A program made the position numbers and the translations under genes. Shown here piece after piece: positions 24,053 to 34,798 of a stretch of 64,000 bases of DNA (position 1 is its first letter; every line of letters begins with the position of its first letter). The notes beneath the pieces are model-generated. The model saw nothing but the letters and a program-made list of their open reading frames with translations, was not told the origin of the DNA and made no database searches. The stretch is from Diphasiastrum complanatum. Lineage: Eukaryota; Streptophyta; Lycopodiopsida; Lycopodiales; Lycopodiaceae. The DNA lies in the NCBI GenBank assembly GCA_029204225.1, contig CM055096.1, forward strand, positions 4,913,766 through 4,977,765, given 5' to 3'.

Positions 24053-24935
24053 GCTTACTTTTGTTTAAACTTCCCCTTCGGAGTGTATATATCTTTTTTA
24101 TCAATGTACCTACTACTTTTTCCTATGAATAAATGCACCAGGGTGTGTCTATTATGACATGGCAAGGCCTTTGTGTGTACTCAAGGTACGTAATTGGCAT
24201 GAGGAGTGATAGAGCACATGTGTCACGTTTTTACACAGATGTTCAGAGCCATAGCGCACAGTTGAAGGATAGTTGAAAGGTTGAATGCCAATCACGTCCG
24301 GTAGCAGGCCGTGAGTAAGCTTGCACCATGTAAAAGCAGCCTTCAACACACTTCGCCGCAGGGCGGCTCAGTGCGTGAAGGCTGCTTGCTACGCAGGGTA
24401 GGCCTACTCACTCCCGCTACCTAGTTCATAATGATTCAAGGCTTGTCACCGTTGGATATCGTGTTAAACGCTGAGATCATGCCACGTCCACGTCCTCAAG
24501 ATCGACCGTCAAAATTCGTCCAAGTGGCATTATGACACGTGTCACAAATCCAAGTGGGATGGCTTCTATTATATCTCTCTACTCTGGATCGATGATTTCT
24601 GCCCTTGAATCTCTTCTTCCCGATCCATTCATTTCACGATCCAGAGAGAGAGAAAGGAAGAAAGAAACGGAGAAGCAGGGAAGGAGGGTTGGATCGAGCA
24701 TCTGAGATCAGATATGGAACACACGGTAGTATTACATACTGAAGATCATCAATTCATAGTGCTGTTAATCGGATGGTATTGTTTATTACGCGATAAAGGC
24801 TGCTCTTTCTTGCATCTTCAAATTTTTGGAGCTAATCTACCTCCTTTGAAATACGCAACCGCATAAGCGGAAGAAGAAGCTGCCTGGCTCCGCATGTGCT
24901 TGGTTTGAGGTAGGGTTTGATGATAATGGCTGTTT
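24053..24935. other. Intergenic region and presumed PPR promoter/leader
   Basis: After the retroelement ORF there is an AATAAA at 24127. No gene is seen to 24700. A short upstream ORF starts at ATG 24715 (MEHTVVLHTEDHQF...) and ends at TAA near 24866, before the PPR start; another ATG at 24925 is followed by a stop after nine codons. If transcription begins upstream of 24700, both could damp PPR translation, or a leader intron may remove them. A GA-rich patch lies at 24640-24670. Confidence 0.4.
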
Positions 24936-27032
24936 TTGATGAGATTGTTGTTTGAAGATATTGTGAATGGATTTGCGTTAAACCCTATGTATGGCATGAT
25001 AGCTTGGCGGCCGGTTTTTAGAGCGGGTTTGCCAAGATTTAGAGTGATGCACCAAAGAGAAGCTATTCTGTCAATGACATTGTTCTGTAAGGGGGATTGT
25101 TTGGGAGCTTCTCTATCCTGTTGTGTATCTTCGAATGTGCTGCGAGAGCTGCTTTTAGGGTTTGAAAGGCATCTGCGGAGCAAGAGATGGCTTTGGGTGC
25201 ATTCTCAAAGGACTGTGAATCACTTGCTGCAGCCAAGATACCGTAGAAGACATGCTTATTTGTGGCATGATAAAATTTCTTCAGATTGCTGTAGAACGGC
25301 AGCCTCGTCTTCTTCTTCTGCGCTTTGCTTAAGAAGGCCTGAGGGCCAATGTTCTACAACTGGAAGCGGATTCTTGCACGCTATCAAGCATAGCTACCAT
25401 AGTACTCAGCTTCAAGGGACTGATGCTGGCCTGCTGCAGAAACTATGCGCTCTACTGGAACAGAATGAGCCAGAACACGCCCTGATGCATGCTTTTGAGC
25501 AGATGAATGTCAAACTGAACACGGAGCTGGTTTGTGATGTGCTGAGACATCAGAAAGACTTGGACATGGCTTATAGATTTTTCAGTTTGGCTGCAAAGAA
25601 AGAAGGGTATGAGCACAGTTTGGTTGTCTACAATCTAATGCTGAGTAAACTAGCGATTGCCAAACCAAAAGTTGCTTATGAGCTTGTTCTGGAAATGATT
25701 AACAGCATTGGTTGCAGTCCTGAAGGGATGGTGCTTGACTTGGTTTTGGAAGGCCTGGGCATTGCCGGTTTTGTGGATGAGGCCTTCACCTTGATTGGAA
25801 CCCTAGGAGCTGAAGGTTTCTCTGTAAATTTTAATGCCCTCATAAAAAGTCTTGAGCGTATGAGCAGGTATAATGAAGCATTTGCAGTCTTTTACCGGGC
25901 AAAGATGCAGGAATGCAACATCGATCCAGCAACCTACATGCAGGTTTTACTTCTGCACTTGAAGCTAGGTCAAAGTAACGAGGCCTATAATCTATTTACA
26001 GAAACAAAAGGAAAAGGGTTCAGATATGATCAGTTGACCTACGATTCCCTCATTGATAGCCTTTGCAGAAAAAATGATGTCAACAAAGCATTCCAAGTGT
26101 ATGGAGAAATGAAAAACATGGACTATATCCCAGCAAGGTCTTCTTACTGCTGGCTTGTTCTTAGCATTGGTAGCGTCGGTCGATTGCAGGAAGCATCTGA
26201 GTTGCTAAAAGAAGCAGAAGCGAAGTATGGTAGTTTTGATGCGGCTTATTACAGCGACTTAGTTGCCGGGCTTGGAAAGGCAAGTCAGTTAGACTTTGCT
26301 CTTGAGCTTCTTGACCATATGAAAAGCATTTTGCGTTCCCCCTCTTCACTGGCATACAGGACTGTCATAAATGGACTTTGTAAAGCAGGCAGGTTAGAAA
26401 CAGCCTGTAAACTTTTTCACGAGATGGAAGTCAAATTTTTAACCTCAGATGCATTCACATATGGAACACTAATATTTTTTCTTGCGAAGTCTGACCAACC
26501 AGATAAGGCCACTAAGTTTTTCCAGAGGATGAAAGCAAAGGGGTTCACACCAACTTTAAGCATATATAGTTCTCTTGTAAGGTGCCTGCAATATGCAGGA
26601 CAATTATCAGATGCTTATGAGCTCGTTATAGAAATGAGGATGAAGGGTTTCCGGCCTCACCCGGATTTATATAACAGAATGATAGTCAGCCTTGTGAAAG
26701 AAAAAAGATTGGAAGAGATTATCTACTTGTTTGAGGACATGAAAACAGTGAACTGCATTCCCAACACATTTGCATGCAATGCTGTCTTGAAGATGCTTTC
26801 GAATACAGATGAAGTGGAAAGATTTCAAAGTTTATACAAAGACTTGCATGAAAGAGGCTGTCATTTCGACGGAGTCACATATAAGATTCTTCTTGATTTC
26901 TTCTCTATGATAGGAAACCTTGATGAAGGTCGTGTCCTCATGAATGAACTTCAAGGCAAAGGACATGTAGTTGATAGAACTGCACTCTCTAGTGAACTCT
27001 GTAAAGGCAGTGAGACACTTGCTCTTAAATGA
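24936..27032 (+). CDS. P-class pentatricopeptide-repeat protein (698 aa)
   Basis: PPR proteins bind organelle RNA in a sequence-specific way, one 35-residue repeat per base, and act in processing, stability, splicing or translation in mitochondria or plastids. About 13 tandem repeats run from roughly residue 229 to 690, each with the helical pattern (for example LTYDSLIDSLCRKNDVNKA, AYRTVINGLCKAGRLETA, FTYGTLIFFLAKSDQPDKA). There is no E, DYW or SMR domain at the C-terminus, so it is P-class. The first 110 residues are Arg- and Ser-rich with few acids, consistent with an organelle presequence. The first ATG of two adjacent ones (24936, 24939) was chosen. No intron is needed, as is usual for P-class genes. 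Repeats are intact, so this is probably a working gene. The precise RNA target is unknown. Confidence 0.93.
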   Translation: MMRLLFEDIVNGFALNPMYGMIAWRPVFRAGLPRFRVMHQREAILSMTLFCKGDCLGASLSCCVSSNVLRELLLGFERHLRSKRWLWVHSQRTVNHLLQPRYRRRHAYLWHDKISSDCCRTAASSSSSALCLRRPEGQCSTTGSGFLHAIKHSYHSTQLQGTDAGLLQKLCALLEQNEPEHALMHAFEQMNVKLNTELVCDVLRHQKDLDMAYRFFSLAAKKEGYEHSLVVYNLMLSKLAIAKPKVAYELVLEMINSIGCSPEGMVLDLVLEGLGIAGFVDEAFTLIGTLGAEGFSVNFNALIKSLERMSRYNEAFAVFYRAKMQECNIDPATYMQVLLLHLKLGQSNEAYNLFTETKGKGFRYDQLTYDSLIDSLCRKNDVNKAFQVYGEMKNMDYIPARSSYCWLVLSIGSVGRLQEASELLKEAEAKYGSFDAAYYSDLVAGLGKASQLDFALELLDHMKSILRSPSSLAYRTVINGLCKAGRLETACKLFHEMEVKFLTSDAFTYGTLIFFLAKSDQPDKATKFFQRMKAKGFTPTLSIYSSLVRCLQYAGQLSDAYELVIEMRMKGFRPHPDLYNRMIVSLVKEKRLEEIIYLFEDMKTVNCIPNTFACNAVLKMLSNTDEVERFQSLYKDLHERGCHFDGVTYKILLDFFSMIGNLDEGRVLMNELQGKGHVVDRTALSSELCKGSETLALK

Positions 27033-27939
27033 TTCAAGTAAGGCAGGCAGTCAAAATTCATTATCCTGGTTTTAAATAAACCATAATACCCAGGGAATCT
27101 TGGAACTACGGGAGTAGAAGATAAGTAAAGCTCCAATTCAAAATTGATTGGAAGGGAGACCAGGTACTTATCAGCACTTTATTGCCAATAATTTATGTCC
27201 TGCACAATTCACCTTTGTAACTGAAATTGAGTGCACCTTTTTGAGTAACTGGTATCCTTTGTATAATGTGAGTTTAAAATTCATAGAATATAACTTGCAG
27301 AATTGAACAACTCTTTGTAATGAAGGGACTTTTTGAAGCAGCTCAAAATTAAAATGGTGAGCTTTGTCTCTCTGTACCCATAACAAGCATGTGAAATTGA
27401 TGCTATGGGGCATTTGTAAATCGCAAAATCAAAGAGGCTTATGAACTAGACTATTTTCTTGACTTGTTCAATATAGTTATTGATTCATATTTGTTGCATT
27501 TTCCTTTCTGCTTTTCATGGTGAAGTTGTCATTGAATTGTTTTTAATTCAAAACCAACCAAATTACCTAGTTGTTTTACCTTCAAATTTTCAACATGGAA
27601 AGTTGATAGGAATCAGGATGCATACTTCTCAGGTAGAATCATGTTAAACTACGACAATTGAAAGTTGATAGGAATCAGGATGCATATTTCTCACGTAGAA
27701 TCATGTTAAACTACAACAATTTGAAGACCCTGGAGAGACTTTATGAGATATTGAGCTCTTGATGAAAATAAGTTGTCAAACTTACATACGTATTGATGTA
27801 TACCTATTGTTGTGCACACATACACAAATCTATCTAAAAAATTCAAATTATGGTGATGGCAACACAATGTACTACATTAAGAATTGAACCAACAATAAAG
27901 TACAAGGGAATTACCTTAAATCTCCATCATGCAAAGGTA
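27033..27939. other. PPR 3' region and intergenic spacer
   Basis: This AT-rich sequence probably holds the PPR 3' UTR in its first few hundred bases. No coding signal is seen. A 62-bp tandem duplication lies at 27598-27721. Confidence 0.5.
27598..27721. repeat. 62-bp tandem duplication
   Basis: Two adjacent copies of a unit beginning GAAAGTTGATAGGAATCAGG (27598 and 27660) differ at a few positions. No element ends are visible. Confidence 0.85.
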
Positions 27940-28901
27940 CATGTAGGCACCCAGCATACAACAGAATCACACAAGACAAGTTGCTTGGATACCCTATATA
28001 TACTTTATTAGCACGTAGGTGGACTGATCATCCATTGTTGGATGCCATGTGCGAGGTGACAGGAATAGCAGGTAGCAGGACCCGTAGAGAGGGTGCCTAT
28101 AGTTGGGAGGTTCATTCTACACATCGGCCTTCTTAGTTTCACGAGCTTGGAGAGAGAGGTTGTTGACGATTGGTATCAGAACCTCGTTCTAGAGAGAAAC
28201 CGGATCTGCAGCAAGCTTGTTTGTTGGCGCCCTACCAGAAGAGGAGCTTCTCTGCTTTTTGTTGTGAAATTTCAGCATCTTGCTGATCTTTTCAAGTGGA
28301 GTTTGGATCAGCTTTTTTGTCTCTTTTCAGGTTGAAGGAGGGCGGCTATCAAAGATCTTGGAGGAGCAATTTTTGGCACCCAAAAATCAAAATCTCAAAT
28401 CTGATTTTTATGCAACCAGTTTTCAGCAAGTTTTGTTTGGAGGAGGGCGTCCAAAAATCTGTTACTGATTTTTTGGTTGTGGTGTCTCCTTATCTTGCTG
28501 TTTTTGTTTTCAGGTTTGCATTTGTGTAGGAGGGCGCCCAAAATTCAGCAAACCCTATTCAGGGTTAGGACAACTTGTGGCTGGAAATTTGCAGATTCTC
28601 AGCAAGTAGTAGGGCGCTTTCAACAGCCCTATTAGAGTGTGTGTTGATCACACTATTTGGCTTCCTAATTGGGTTTCGGTGTAGGCTTCAATCAAAGTTA
28701 ACCTAATTTTCAAGAAGCTGGTTTTTTTGTGCAGAAAGACAGCCATCTATCCATTATCTTTTGGGCACTTTGGTTGTAGATTGAAAGACATCTTGTGCAC
28801 CTACTTTCAGCTCTTTGTTTGTTGCAAATTTTTTGAGTAGATTTGGTTGTGGAAAGGCTCTCTTTCCTATCTACTACAAGCTGAAATTTTGTTGGAGGTA
28901 A

Positions 28902-29400
28902 TGGCTAAAGAATCGGAAGCTATCGGTTCTTTGTTTAGTGAAGATCGGTTGGATGGCAACTACTCCTTGTGGAGTTACATGATGAAGAATCTTCTCATAG
29001 CGAAAGGGCTGTGGGATTTGGTCAACGGTGATGAGGAAAGGCCTCCGTCTTTGGCACCTCCTACACCTCGTGGATCATCATCATCAACATCATCTTCTAC
29101 ATCTTCGGAAGAACAAAAGAAATGGGATAGACGGGATGCACAAGCACATTCTATGATTGCTCTTGTTGTGAAAAGATCCTCATATTAGGTCTTGTAAGAC
29201 ATCTAAAAGTGCGTGGGATACACTTTATACTATGTATAGAGTCAAAAATCCAGCAAGAGTGGTGTATCTTAGAAATTAGCTTTCTTTGTTGAAGATGCAA
29301 GAAGGGGATCAAGTGACCAATCACTCGACGAAGATCAAGGATCTTTGTGAGGAGCTTCTCAATATTGATGAGATAATCGAGATTCTGTTTTGCAAGTTGC
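28902..29400 (+). pseudogene. Copia gag, C-terminal half deleted
   Basis: ATG 28902 opens MAKESEAIGSLFSEDRLDG, followed by NYSLWSYMMKNLLIAKGLWDLV, typical of the gag N-terminus, to a stop near 29188. A second frame continues with SAWDTLYTMYRVKN and LLKMQEGDQVTNHSTKIKDLCEELLNIDE (29195-29370). The zinc knuckle is missing: sequence goes directly to the protease at about 29405, implying an internal deletion. Confidence 0.75.
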
Positions 29401-29404
29401 TGAT

Positions 29405-30671
29405 TTTCAGCCCATTGAATGGGTGATTGATAGTGGCTACTCGTCATATGACTTCTCGTAAAGAAGCATTCACTAAATTAGTGAAAGTGCAAAATGGAAG
29501 TAAGGTACAATGTGCGGATGATGCATCTTATTCTATTCATGGAATTGGAATTGTAGCCATCATTTTGCCTAATGGTGAAGAAAAGTACATTAAGAATGTG
29601 CTTTATGTTCCGGGAATCAAGAAGAATCTTCTTTCGGTTTCAACTATGTTGAAGCAAGGACTAGTTGTTGAGTTCAAAGAAGATAAGTGTCTTGTCAAGG
29701 ATCCTAAAAGATCACTCTTGATTATTGTTTCGGGAACAATGCATGCTGGCTTATTCATTATGGATACCTATGAGCGACAAATTCCCTCTACATGTCGTGT
29801 TGCTTCTACATCACAATCATTGGAGTTGGCTGAATTGTGGCACGCAAGGCTTGGGCATCTCAACTTTGCAAGTTTGAAGAAGCTGAAGACATTTAATATG
29901 GTAGAAGACATTCCTACTATTGAGCAGCCGGAAGGGCATGTATGTGAGGGGTGCATACTTGGAAAGTTTCAAAGGAAACCTTTTCCAATTGATGGAACTA
30001 TAAGGGTTCTTGATATATTTGATTTGGTTCATAGTGATGTTTGTGGTCCAATGAGGACCGAATCCATTGGAAAGTGCATCTATTTTGTGACTTTTATTGA
30101 TGACTTTTCCCGTTTTACATGGATCTATCCTATGAAGGCTAAATCGGAAGTTTTTCAACGTTTCAAAGATTTTCTAGCAATGGTGAAAAATCAGTTTGGG
30201 CATTCTTTGAAGACCCTACTCACCGATCGAGGAGGGGAATACATTAAAAATACGTTCGGTGCATTTCTTCGAGAAAAGGGAATTCTACATCAAATGACAA
30301 CTCCCTATACGCCTCAACAAAATGGTGTTGCCGAGCGAAAGAATTGCACAGTTATGGAGATGGCCCGTTGCATGCTCAAAGCAAAGGGGTTGCCTCACAA
30401 GTTTTGGGCTGAAGCGGTTATAATGGCAGCATACATAAGCAATCGTTGTCCTACTAAAGCATTGAAAGTATTAATTCCTTACGAATTTTGGTATGGGAAG
30501 AAGCCTTCAATCTCTCACTTTCGCATTTCTGGAAAGACACGTGCCTCTACAAAATCAGTGGATTATGCTGATTTTTCAGTTTTTGCTCTTACATCTCATG
30601 GAGATGTTGCAGAAGAACCTGTTTTCTATGAGCAGGCCAAGGGAGTAAAATGTTGGGAGGATGCGATGTAA
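29405..30671 (+). pseudogene. Copia protease and integrase
   Basis: WVIDSG (29408 onward) is the protease active site, with a one-base frame change just after it; RHMTSRKEAF continues in the frame that stays open to 30671. The GAG-pre-integrase has HARLGHLNFASL and CEGCILGKFQRKPF (HHCC). The integrase core shows LVHSDVCGPM, LLTDRGGEY and NGVAERKN. The C-terminal part ends at TAA 30669, replacing a codon before DEYDSLMKNQ, which begins the reverse transcriptase in the same frame. Only this stop and the protease frameshift break pol. Confidence 0.85.
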
Positions 30672-32159
30672 GATGAGTATGACTCACTTATGAAGAACCA
30701 AATTTGGGTTCTTGTTGATCTTCCTCATGGGAAGAAGGCAATTGGTTCTAAATGGGTATACAAAATCAAGTATAAGGTAGATGGTACCATTGAAAGGTAC
30801 AAGGCAAGGCTCGTTGCCAAAGGCTATGCTCAGCAAAAGGGGATTGATTATGAGGAGACTTTTTCTCCTACTGCTCGGATGACTATCGCGAGGGTAGTAA
30901 CCTCTTTGGCTGCCCACTTTGGTTGGCGTTTGCGGCAACTTGACATAAAGACAACATTCCTCAATGGTGATCTCAATGAGGAAGTGTACCTTCAACAAGC
31001 TGCTGGTTTTTTGGTTGAAGGCCAAGAAGATAAAGTTTGTCTTCTCAAGAAGGCACTTTATGGACTGAAGCAAGCTCCGAGAATGTGGTATCAAAAGATA
31101 CATGCCTACTTTTGTGATCGAGGGTTTACTGATAGTCCTAGCGAATCTACTCTTTATGACAAGCATACTTCAGATTATATCATTATTATTTTGCTTTATG
31201 TTGATGATATTATTATTACGGGAAGTAATGAGCAGCAGATTGATGCCGTAATACTTGATCTTGGTATGGTTTTTGAAACCTCAGATTTAGGCCTATTGCA
31301 CTTTTATCTTGGTCTTGAATTTGTACAAGAAGGGGCTGGAATTTTCATCTCTCAAGAACACTATATTGGGCAGATTTTGAAGCGGTTCAAGATGGAAGAT
31401 TGCAAGCCGGTTGCTACACCTATGGAGACAGGTTTGAAATTAAGTAGTCAAGGTGATGGTGAATTATTTGACACTACTTTATATTGTCAAGCTATTGGCT
31501 GTCTCATTTACCTATGTAATTCAAGACCGGACATTTCTTATAGTGTCTCACTCATGAGTCAATTCATGCATGCCTCGATGACATCACATTGGAAAGCGTT
31601 GAAGAGGATCTTTCGATATCTTCAAGGAACAAGAAGTCATGGACTGGTTTTTCCTGCTTGTGATGATGCATGTTTGGTTGGTTTTAGTGACTCGGATTGG
31701 GGTGGAGATCAAGACACTAGACGCTCTACAAGTGGACATTGCTTTTTCTATGGAAATTCTGCAATTTCGTGGTCAAGTAAAAAGCAGCCCACTGTTGCTA
31801 CTTCTTCTAGTGAGACAGAATATAGAGCGATATTTTCAGCCACAACAGAGTGTTTATGGCTGAGAAGACTACTTGTTGACATGAAGTTTGGCGAGCCCTC
31901 AGCCACTCTTATCTTGAGTGATAGTCAAAGTGCTATTGCCATTGCACGGAATCCTATTTTTCATGCGAGGACGAAGCACATCGAGATTCATTATCACTTT
32001 GTTCGGGAGAGACTTCATGATGGCGACATTTTACTTGAATATTGTCCTACGGAGGATAATATTGCGGACCTCTTCATTAAGGCGTTGCCTAGAGTCAGAT
32101 TTGAAGCTTTATGCAAAGCTTTAAATTTGATACCACGTGTTGGTTTTGTTACATGGTGA
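30672..32159 (+). CDS. Copia reverse transcriptase and RNase H, intact
   Basis: This is an open frame of nearly 490 codons. RT motifs are KWVYKIKYKVDGTIERYKAR, LVAKGYAQQKGIDYEETFSP, LRQLDIKTTFLNGDL, LYGLKQAPRMWYQK and the catalytic YVDDIIITG near 31198. RNase H shows GFSDSDWGGDQDTRRSTSG, SSSETEYRA, DSQSAIAIARNP, HARTKHIEIHYHFVRE and NIADLFIKAL. All expected catalytic acids are present. It copies element RNA into DNA in cytoplasmic particles. It could be expressed only as part of a gag-pol that is broken upstream. Confidence 0.9.
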   Translation, partial: DEYDSLMKNQIWVLVDLPHGKKAIGSKWVYKIKYKVDGTIERYKARLVAKGYAQQKGIDYEETFSPTARMTIARVVTSLAAHFGWRLRQLDIKTTFLNGDLNEEVYLQQAAGFLVEGQEDKVCLLKKALYGLKQAPRMWYQKIHAYFCDRGFTDSPSESTLYDKHTSDYIIIILLYVDDIIITGSNEQQIDAVILDLGMVFETSDLGLLHFYLGLEFVQEGAGIFISQEHYIGQILKRFKMEDCKPVATPMETGLKLSSQGDGELFDTTLYCQAIGCLIYLCNSRPDISYSVSLMSQFMHASMTSHWKALKRIFRYLQGTRSHGLVFPACDDACLVGFSDSDWGGDQDTRRSTSGHCFFYGNSAISWSSKKQPTVATSSSETEYRAIFSATTECLWLRRLLVDMKFGEPSATLILSDSQSAIAIARNPIFHARTKHIEIHYHFVRERLHDGDILLEYCPTEDNIADLFIKALPRVRFEALCKALNLIPRVGFVTW

Positions 32160-32179
32160 AGATTTCAGTTTAAGGAGGG

Positions 32180-32440
32180 TGTTAGAAATAAATGACTATG
32201 CTAAAGTTAATCCATAGGTTATTTTGACCCAAAAGGTCGAGATTTGTGTAACCATGGGTATTTAGTTATTTAGGCCATCTTAAGTTTGTCTTAAGTTCAG
32301 TTGGACCCAATTTTGGTCATGTACTGATTCGTGGGTCCTTAGGGGTCTAATTTTGTTCAGGGGCCCTATCTTGACTTTTGGGGGTGCCCTACATTTAGTA
32401 AGTGGTTAACTTTAGGGTTTGGTGGCATTTGGTCACATCC
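32180..32440 (+). repeat. 3' LTR of the copia element, partial
   Basis: It starts TGTTAGAAATAAATG directly after the polypurine tract. No terminal ACA or target duplication is evident, and gypsy reverse-transcriptase sequence begins near 32447. Confidence 0.6.
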
Positions 32441-32446
32441 AGGTAC

Positions 32447-32865
32447 TACAACTACACCTCCAACCCATTTTCAAATCCTTGGCTAGGTCAACCAAAACAC
32501 CCTCAGTTGTCAGTACGTGTCCCAAATACTCGACTCGAGTATTACACAATTCGGTCTTCTGAGCATTGGCATACAAGATGGAAGCTCGTAACTTGCCAAA
32601 TACGGTCTAGAGATGACTCTCATGCTCCGCTACCACCTTACTATAGACCAAGAAAACCACCATCCTTTCTCTTAACAAGCAAAATAGGAGAGGCAAAGGG
32701 TGAATAACTAGGGCAGACGTATCCCAGCTTGAGATACTCCTTCAACATCCTTCTGACTTCCTCCTCCTCTTTTAGGCTCATCCTAAAAGAGGAGGAGGAA
32801 GTCAGAAGAGGGTTACATACCGAACTTGTCCCTAGAACAAGCTCAATATGATCCTCTACATTCAT
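32447..32865 (-). pseudogene. Gypsy reverse-transcriptase fragment
   Basis: On the - strand, 32865-32641 encodes MNVEDHIELVLGT, RMSLKEEEEVRRMLKEYLKLG, PSYSPFASPILLVKRKDGG, the start of a gypsy RT. The frame then jumps to HESHL.TVFGKLRASILYAN, TRVEYLGHVLTTEGV, the far end of the RT palm/thumb, so the middle with the catalytic pair is deleted. A perfect 27-bp hairpin lies in its N-terminal part (32750-32808). Confidence 0.75.
32750..32808. repeat. Perfect 27-bp inverted repeat, 5-base loop
   Basis: Bases 32750-32776 and 32782-32808 are exact reverse complements around CTCAT. The right arm is the normal RT coding sequence (RMSLKEEEEV on the - strand). The other arm replaces what should precede it, giving LLTSSSSFR, without breaking the frame. 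Confidence 0.9.
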
Positions 32866-33620
32866 ATACGATTTTGATGAACGATGTACTCAGACCATTT
32901 ATGGAAAAGTTGTGGTTAATTTTGTAGATGATGTTTTGGTTTACAGTTGTGGTGATGTGTTGCATACCTAAGAACTGTTTTGTCGACCCTGAGGGATAAC
33001 ATCTTGTTTGCTAATGATAGAAAGGGATAGCGTATGTAAGTGTCGGGTAAAGGCATTAAATCGGCTCCAAGGAAAGTCGTTGTTCTCCTTATGTGGCCTA
33101 TGCTTACAAACTTGGATTGGTTGGGTTTTATAACAAATATGTGTAGGGTTTTTCACACAATGCTGCACCTGACTGATATGCTATAGAATAATAAGTGGAT
33201 AGAAGTTCAATAGCAAAGTTTTGATGCTTTGAAACAAGTTGTGGTTGACTTTGTCACATTAAAGATTGTTGACCCTCAAAAACCATTTTCATAGAAATGG
33301 ATGTGCGTGATATAGTTGTTGGGGCAATAATGATACAAGGAAGCTCAACCCTGTTCGAAAGAATTATCCACCTCATGAAAAGGAGTTGTATGCCATAGTC
33401 CATGCTTTAAAGGTGTGGGGACATTTTTTGTATGATGTAGAATTCTCTCTATACACTGACCATGTCACTATAAGATAGCCGGTCCTAAGAGAGTGTCAAG
33501 CCAAGTGGGCTGAGTTAATATAAGAATTTCACATGGAAATTCGGTACAGGAAAGCTACCGAAAATCATGTGGCTGATGCATTATCTCGTATATTCTATAA
33601 GATGTCTTTTGTGGTCATAG
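32866..33620 (+). pseudogene. Gypsy RT palm and RNase H remnant
   Basis: + strand frames give NDVLRPFMEK, then NFVDDVLVYS (the catalytic box region) near 32920-32945, and from 33362 NYPPHEKELYAIVHALKVWGHFLYD, LYTDHVTIR, RECQAKWAELI, EFHMEIRYRKATENHVADALSRIF, a typical gypsy RNase H. Frameshifts and stops abound. It faces the opposite way from the fragment at 32447-32865 and abuts it. Confidence 0.8.
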
Positions 33621-34353
33621 AAAAGCTATGATAAGATAGATTCAACAAGAGGACTCTCCACTATTTGAGTCATTGTCCACTATTTCTGGTGATAAGGCTA
33701 GGAATGCTTCTTGGTTTCCAAGGAGTGGCTCGAACTTGGGACCAAAGAAATTTTGGATGCCAAGCTAACCAAGTTCCAACCAAGCCCTCCATTGGTAAGG
33801 CTAGGAATGGTAAGATCCTCTTCAAACAACAGGTTTTTAGTCTTAAATGGGAGGTTGGCTTTTCTTTAGCTAATTATGTTATTTGCATGATGTGTGTTAT
33901 AAATCAACTTGCATGAATTGGTGCCATAGTTGATGATGAAGATGCCATGTCGGTGTTACTTTAACTCTATGCCTTACGAGTATATGCTAATATTATTTTT
34001 ACTCTTAGCAATTTTCCTAACAAAACTCTTGAGAGTATGATTTTTGCTTTACTTGAATAAGAGCATAGGATGCATGAGATTTATCAAGCTGAGATTGATA
34101 ACAAGAGTTTTGAGGAAAAATCAAGACCAAGTAAGGAAAGTATAAAGTGCCCTTATTGTGGGAAGCTTGGACATTATGCTAATCAATGTTGCAAAGATGT
34201 AGGAAAGTCCTAGCTCTTTTGTAGCTGTCGATGGCGATGTGGTATTCATTCATGCAGGTACAAAGAGAAGATTTGCCCATTTTGCATGGCCCTTGAAGAT
34301 TGGATTGACTGGTTAAGTTCATTTCTAATCATGGTTGTTTGATCAAGGGGAAG
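33621..34353 (+). pseudogene. Copia gag remnant with zinc knuckle, pol deleted
   Basis: From about 33970 the + strand encodes a gag-like stretch (NIIFTLSNFPNKTLESMIFALLE) and, at 34148-34189, the knuckle CPYCGKLGHYANQC (CX2CX4HX4C). About 150 bases later a polypurine tract (CAAGGGGAAG) leads into the LTR at 34354. Protease, integrase, RT and RNase H are absent, so most of pol was deleted. The part 33621-33900 is not recognisable. Confidence 0.65.
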
Positions 34354-34576
34354 TGTTAGAAATGTGATCTTCACCTCACTCCATATGTGTGGCTTCACAC
34401 ATGTTGTCAATAAGTAGTGCTCATATAGTGATTACGTAATTAATGTTGTTCAAGTTTGTAGGGGGATGCACCTCTTTGGGGCCCTTCTCTAGCTAGCTGT
34501 TGGTTCATTTCCGCTTCTAGGAAGTTGGTGGTTCATTTCGGCTTCCAGGAAGCCAACAGTCATTTGGTGGTGTAGC

Positions 34577-34662
<86 letters not shown>

Positions 34663-34798
34663 ATTGTATAATGTAATTCTCTCCTTTAAGGGCATCATGG
34701 GTTCTATTGGGAGAATTCTCTCTTGATGAAAGCTAGTCTTTCTCCTCTCCTCTCCTCTCTGTGTGTATTGAATCTGCTCTGTGATTTGCTGTCTAACA
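34354..34798 (+). repeat. Copia-type 3' LTR with internal (CT)41
   Basis: It starts TGTTAGAAATGTG after the polypurine tract and ends GCTGTCTAACA at 34798. The ends form a perfect 7-bp inverted repeat (TGTTAGA/TCTAACA). A CT microsatellite occupies 34579-34660. The first ten bases equal those of the LTR at 32180, but the remainder differs. Confidence 0.8.
34579..34660. repeat. (CT)n microsatellite inside an LTR
   Basis: 82 bp of uninterrupted CT. Confidence 0.95.

Larger units (their letters stand above)
27940..32440 (+). mobile_element. Ty1/copia element with nearly intact pol
   Basis: The primer site TGGTATCAGAACC is at 28170-28182. Gag, protease, integrase, reverse transcriptase and RNase H follow in copia order. 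A polypurine tract (TTTAAGGAGGG, 32169-32179) and an LTR start (TGTTAGAAATAAATG, 32180) close the element. The 5' LTR is truncated: sequence matching 32180 onward is not found upstream. The 3' LTR fades near 32440 into gypsy debris. Few pol lesions suggest this is the youngest copia in the window. Confidence 0.85.
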
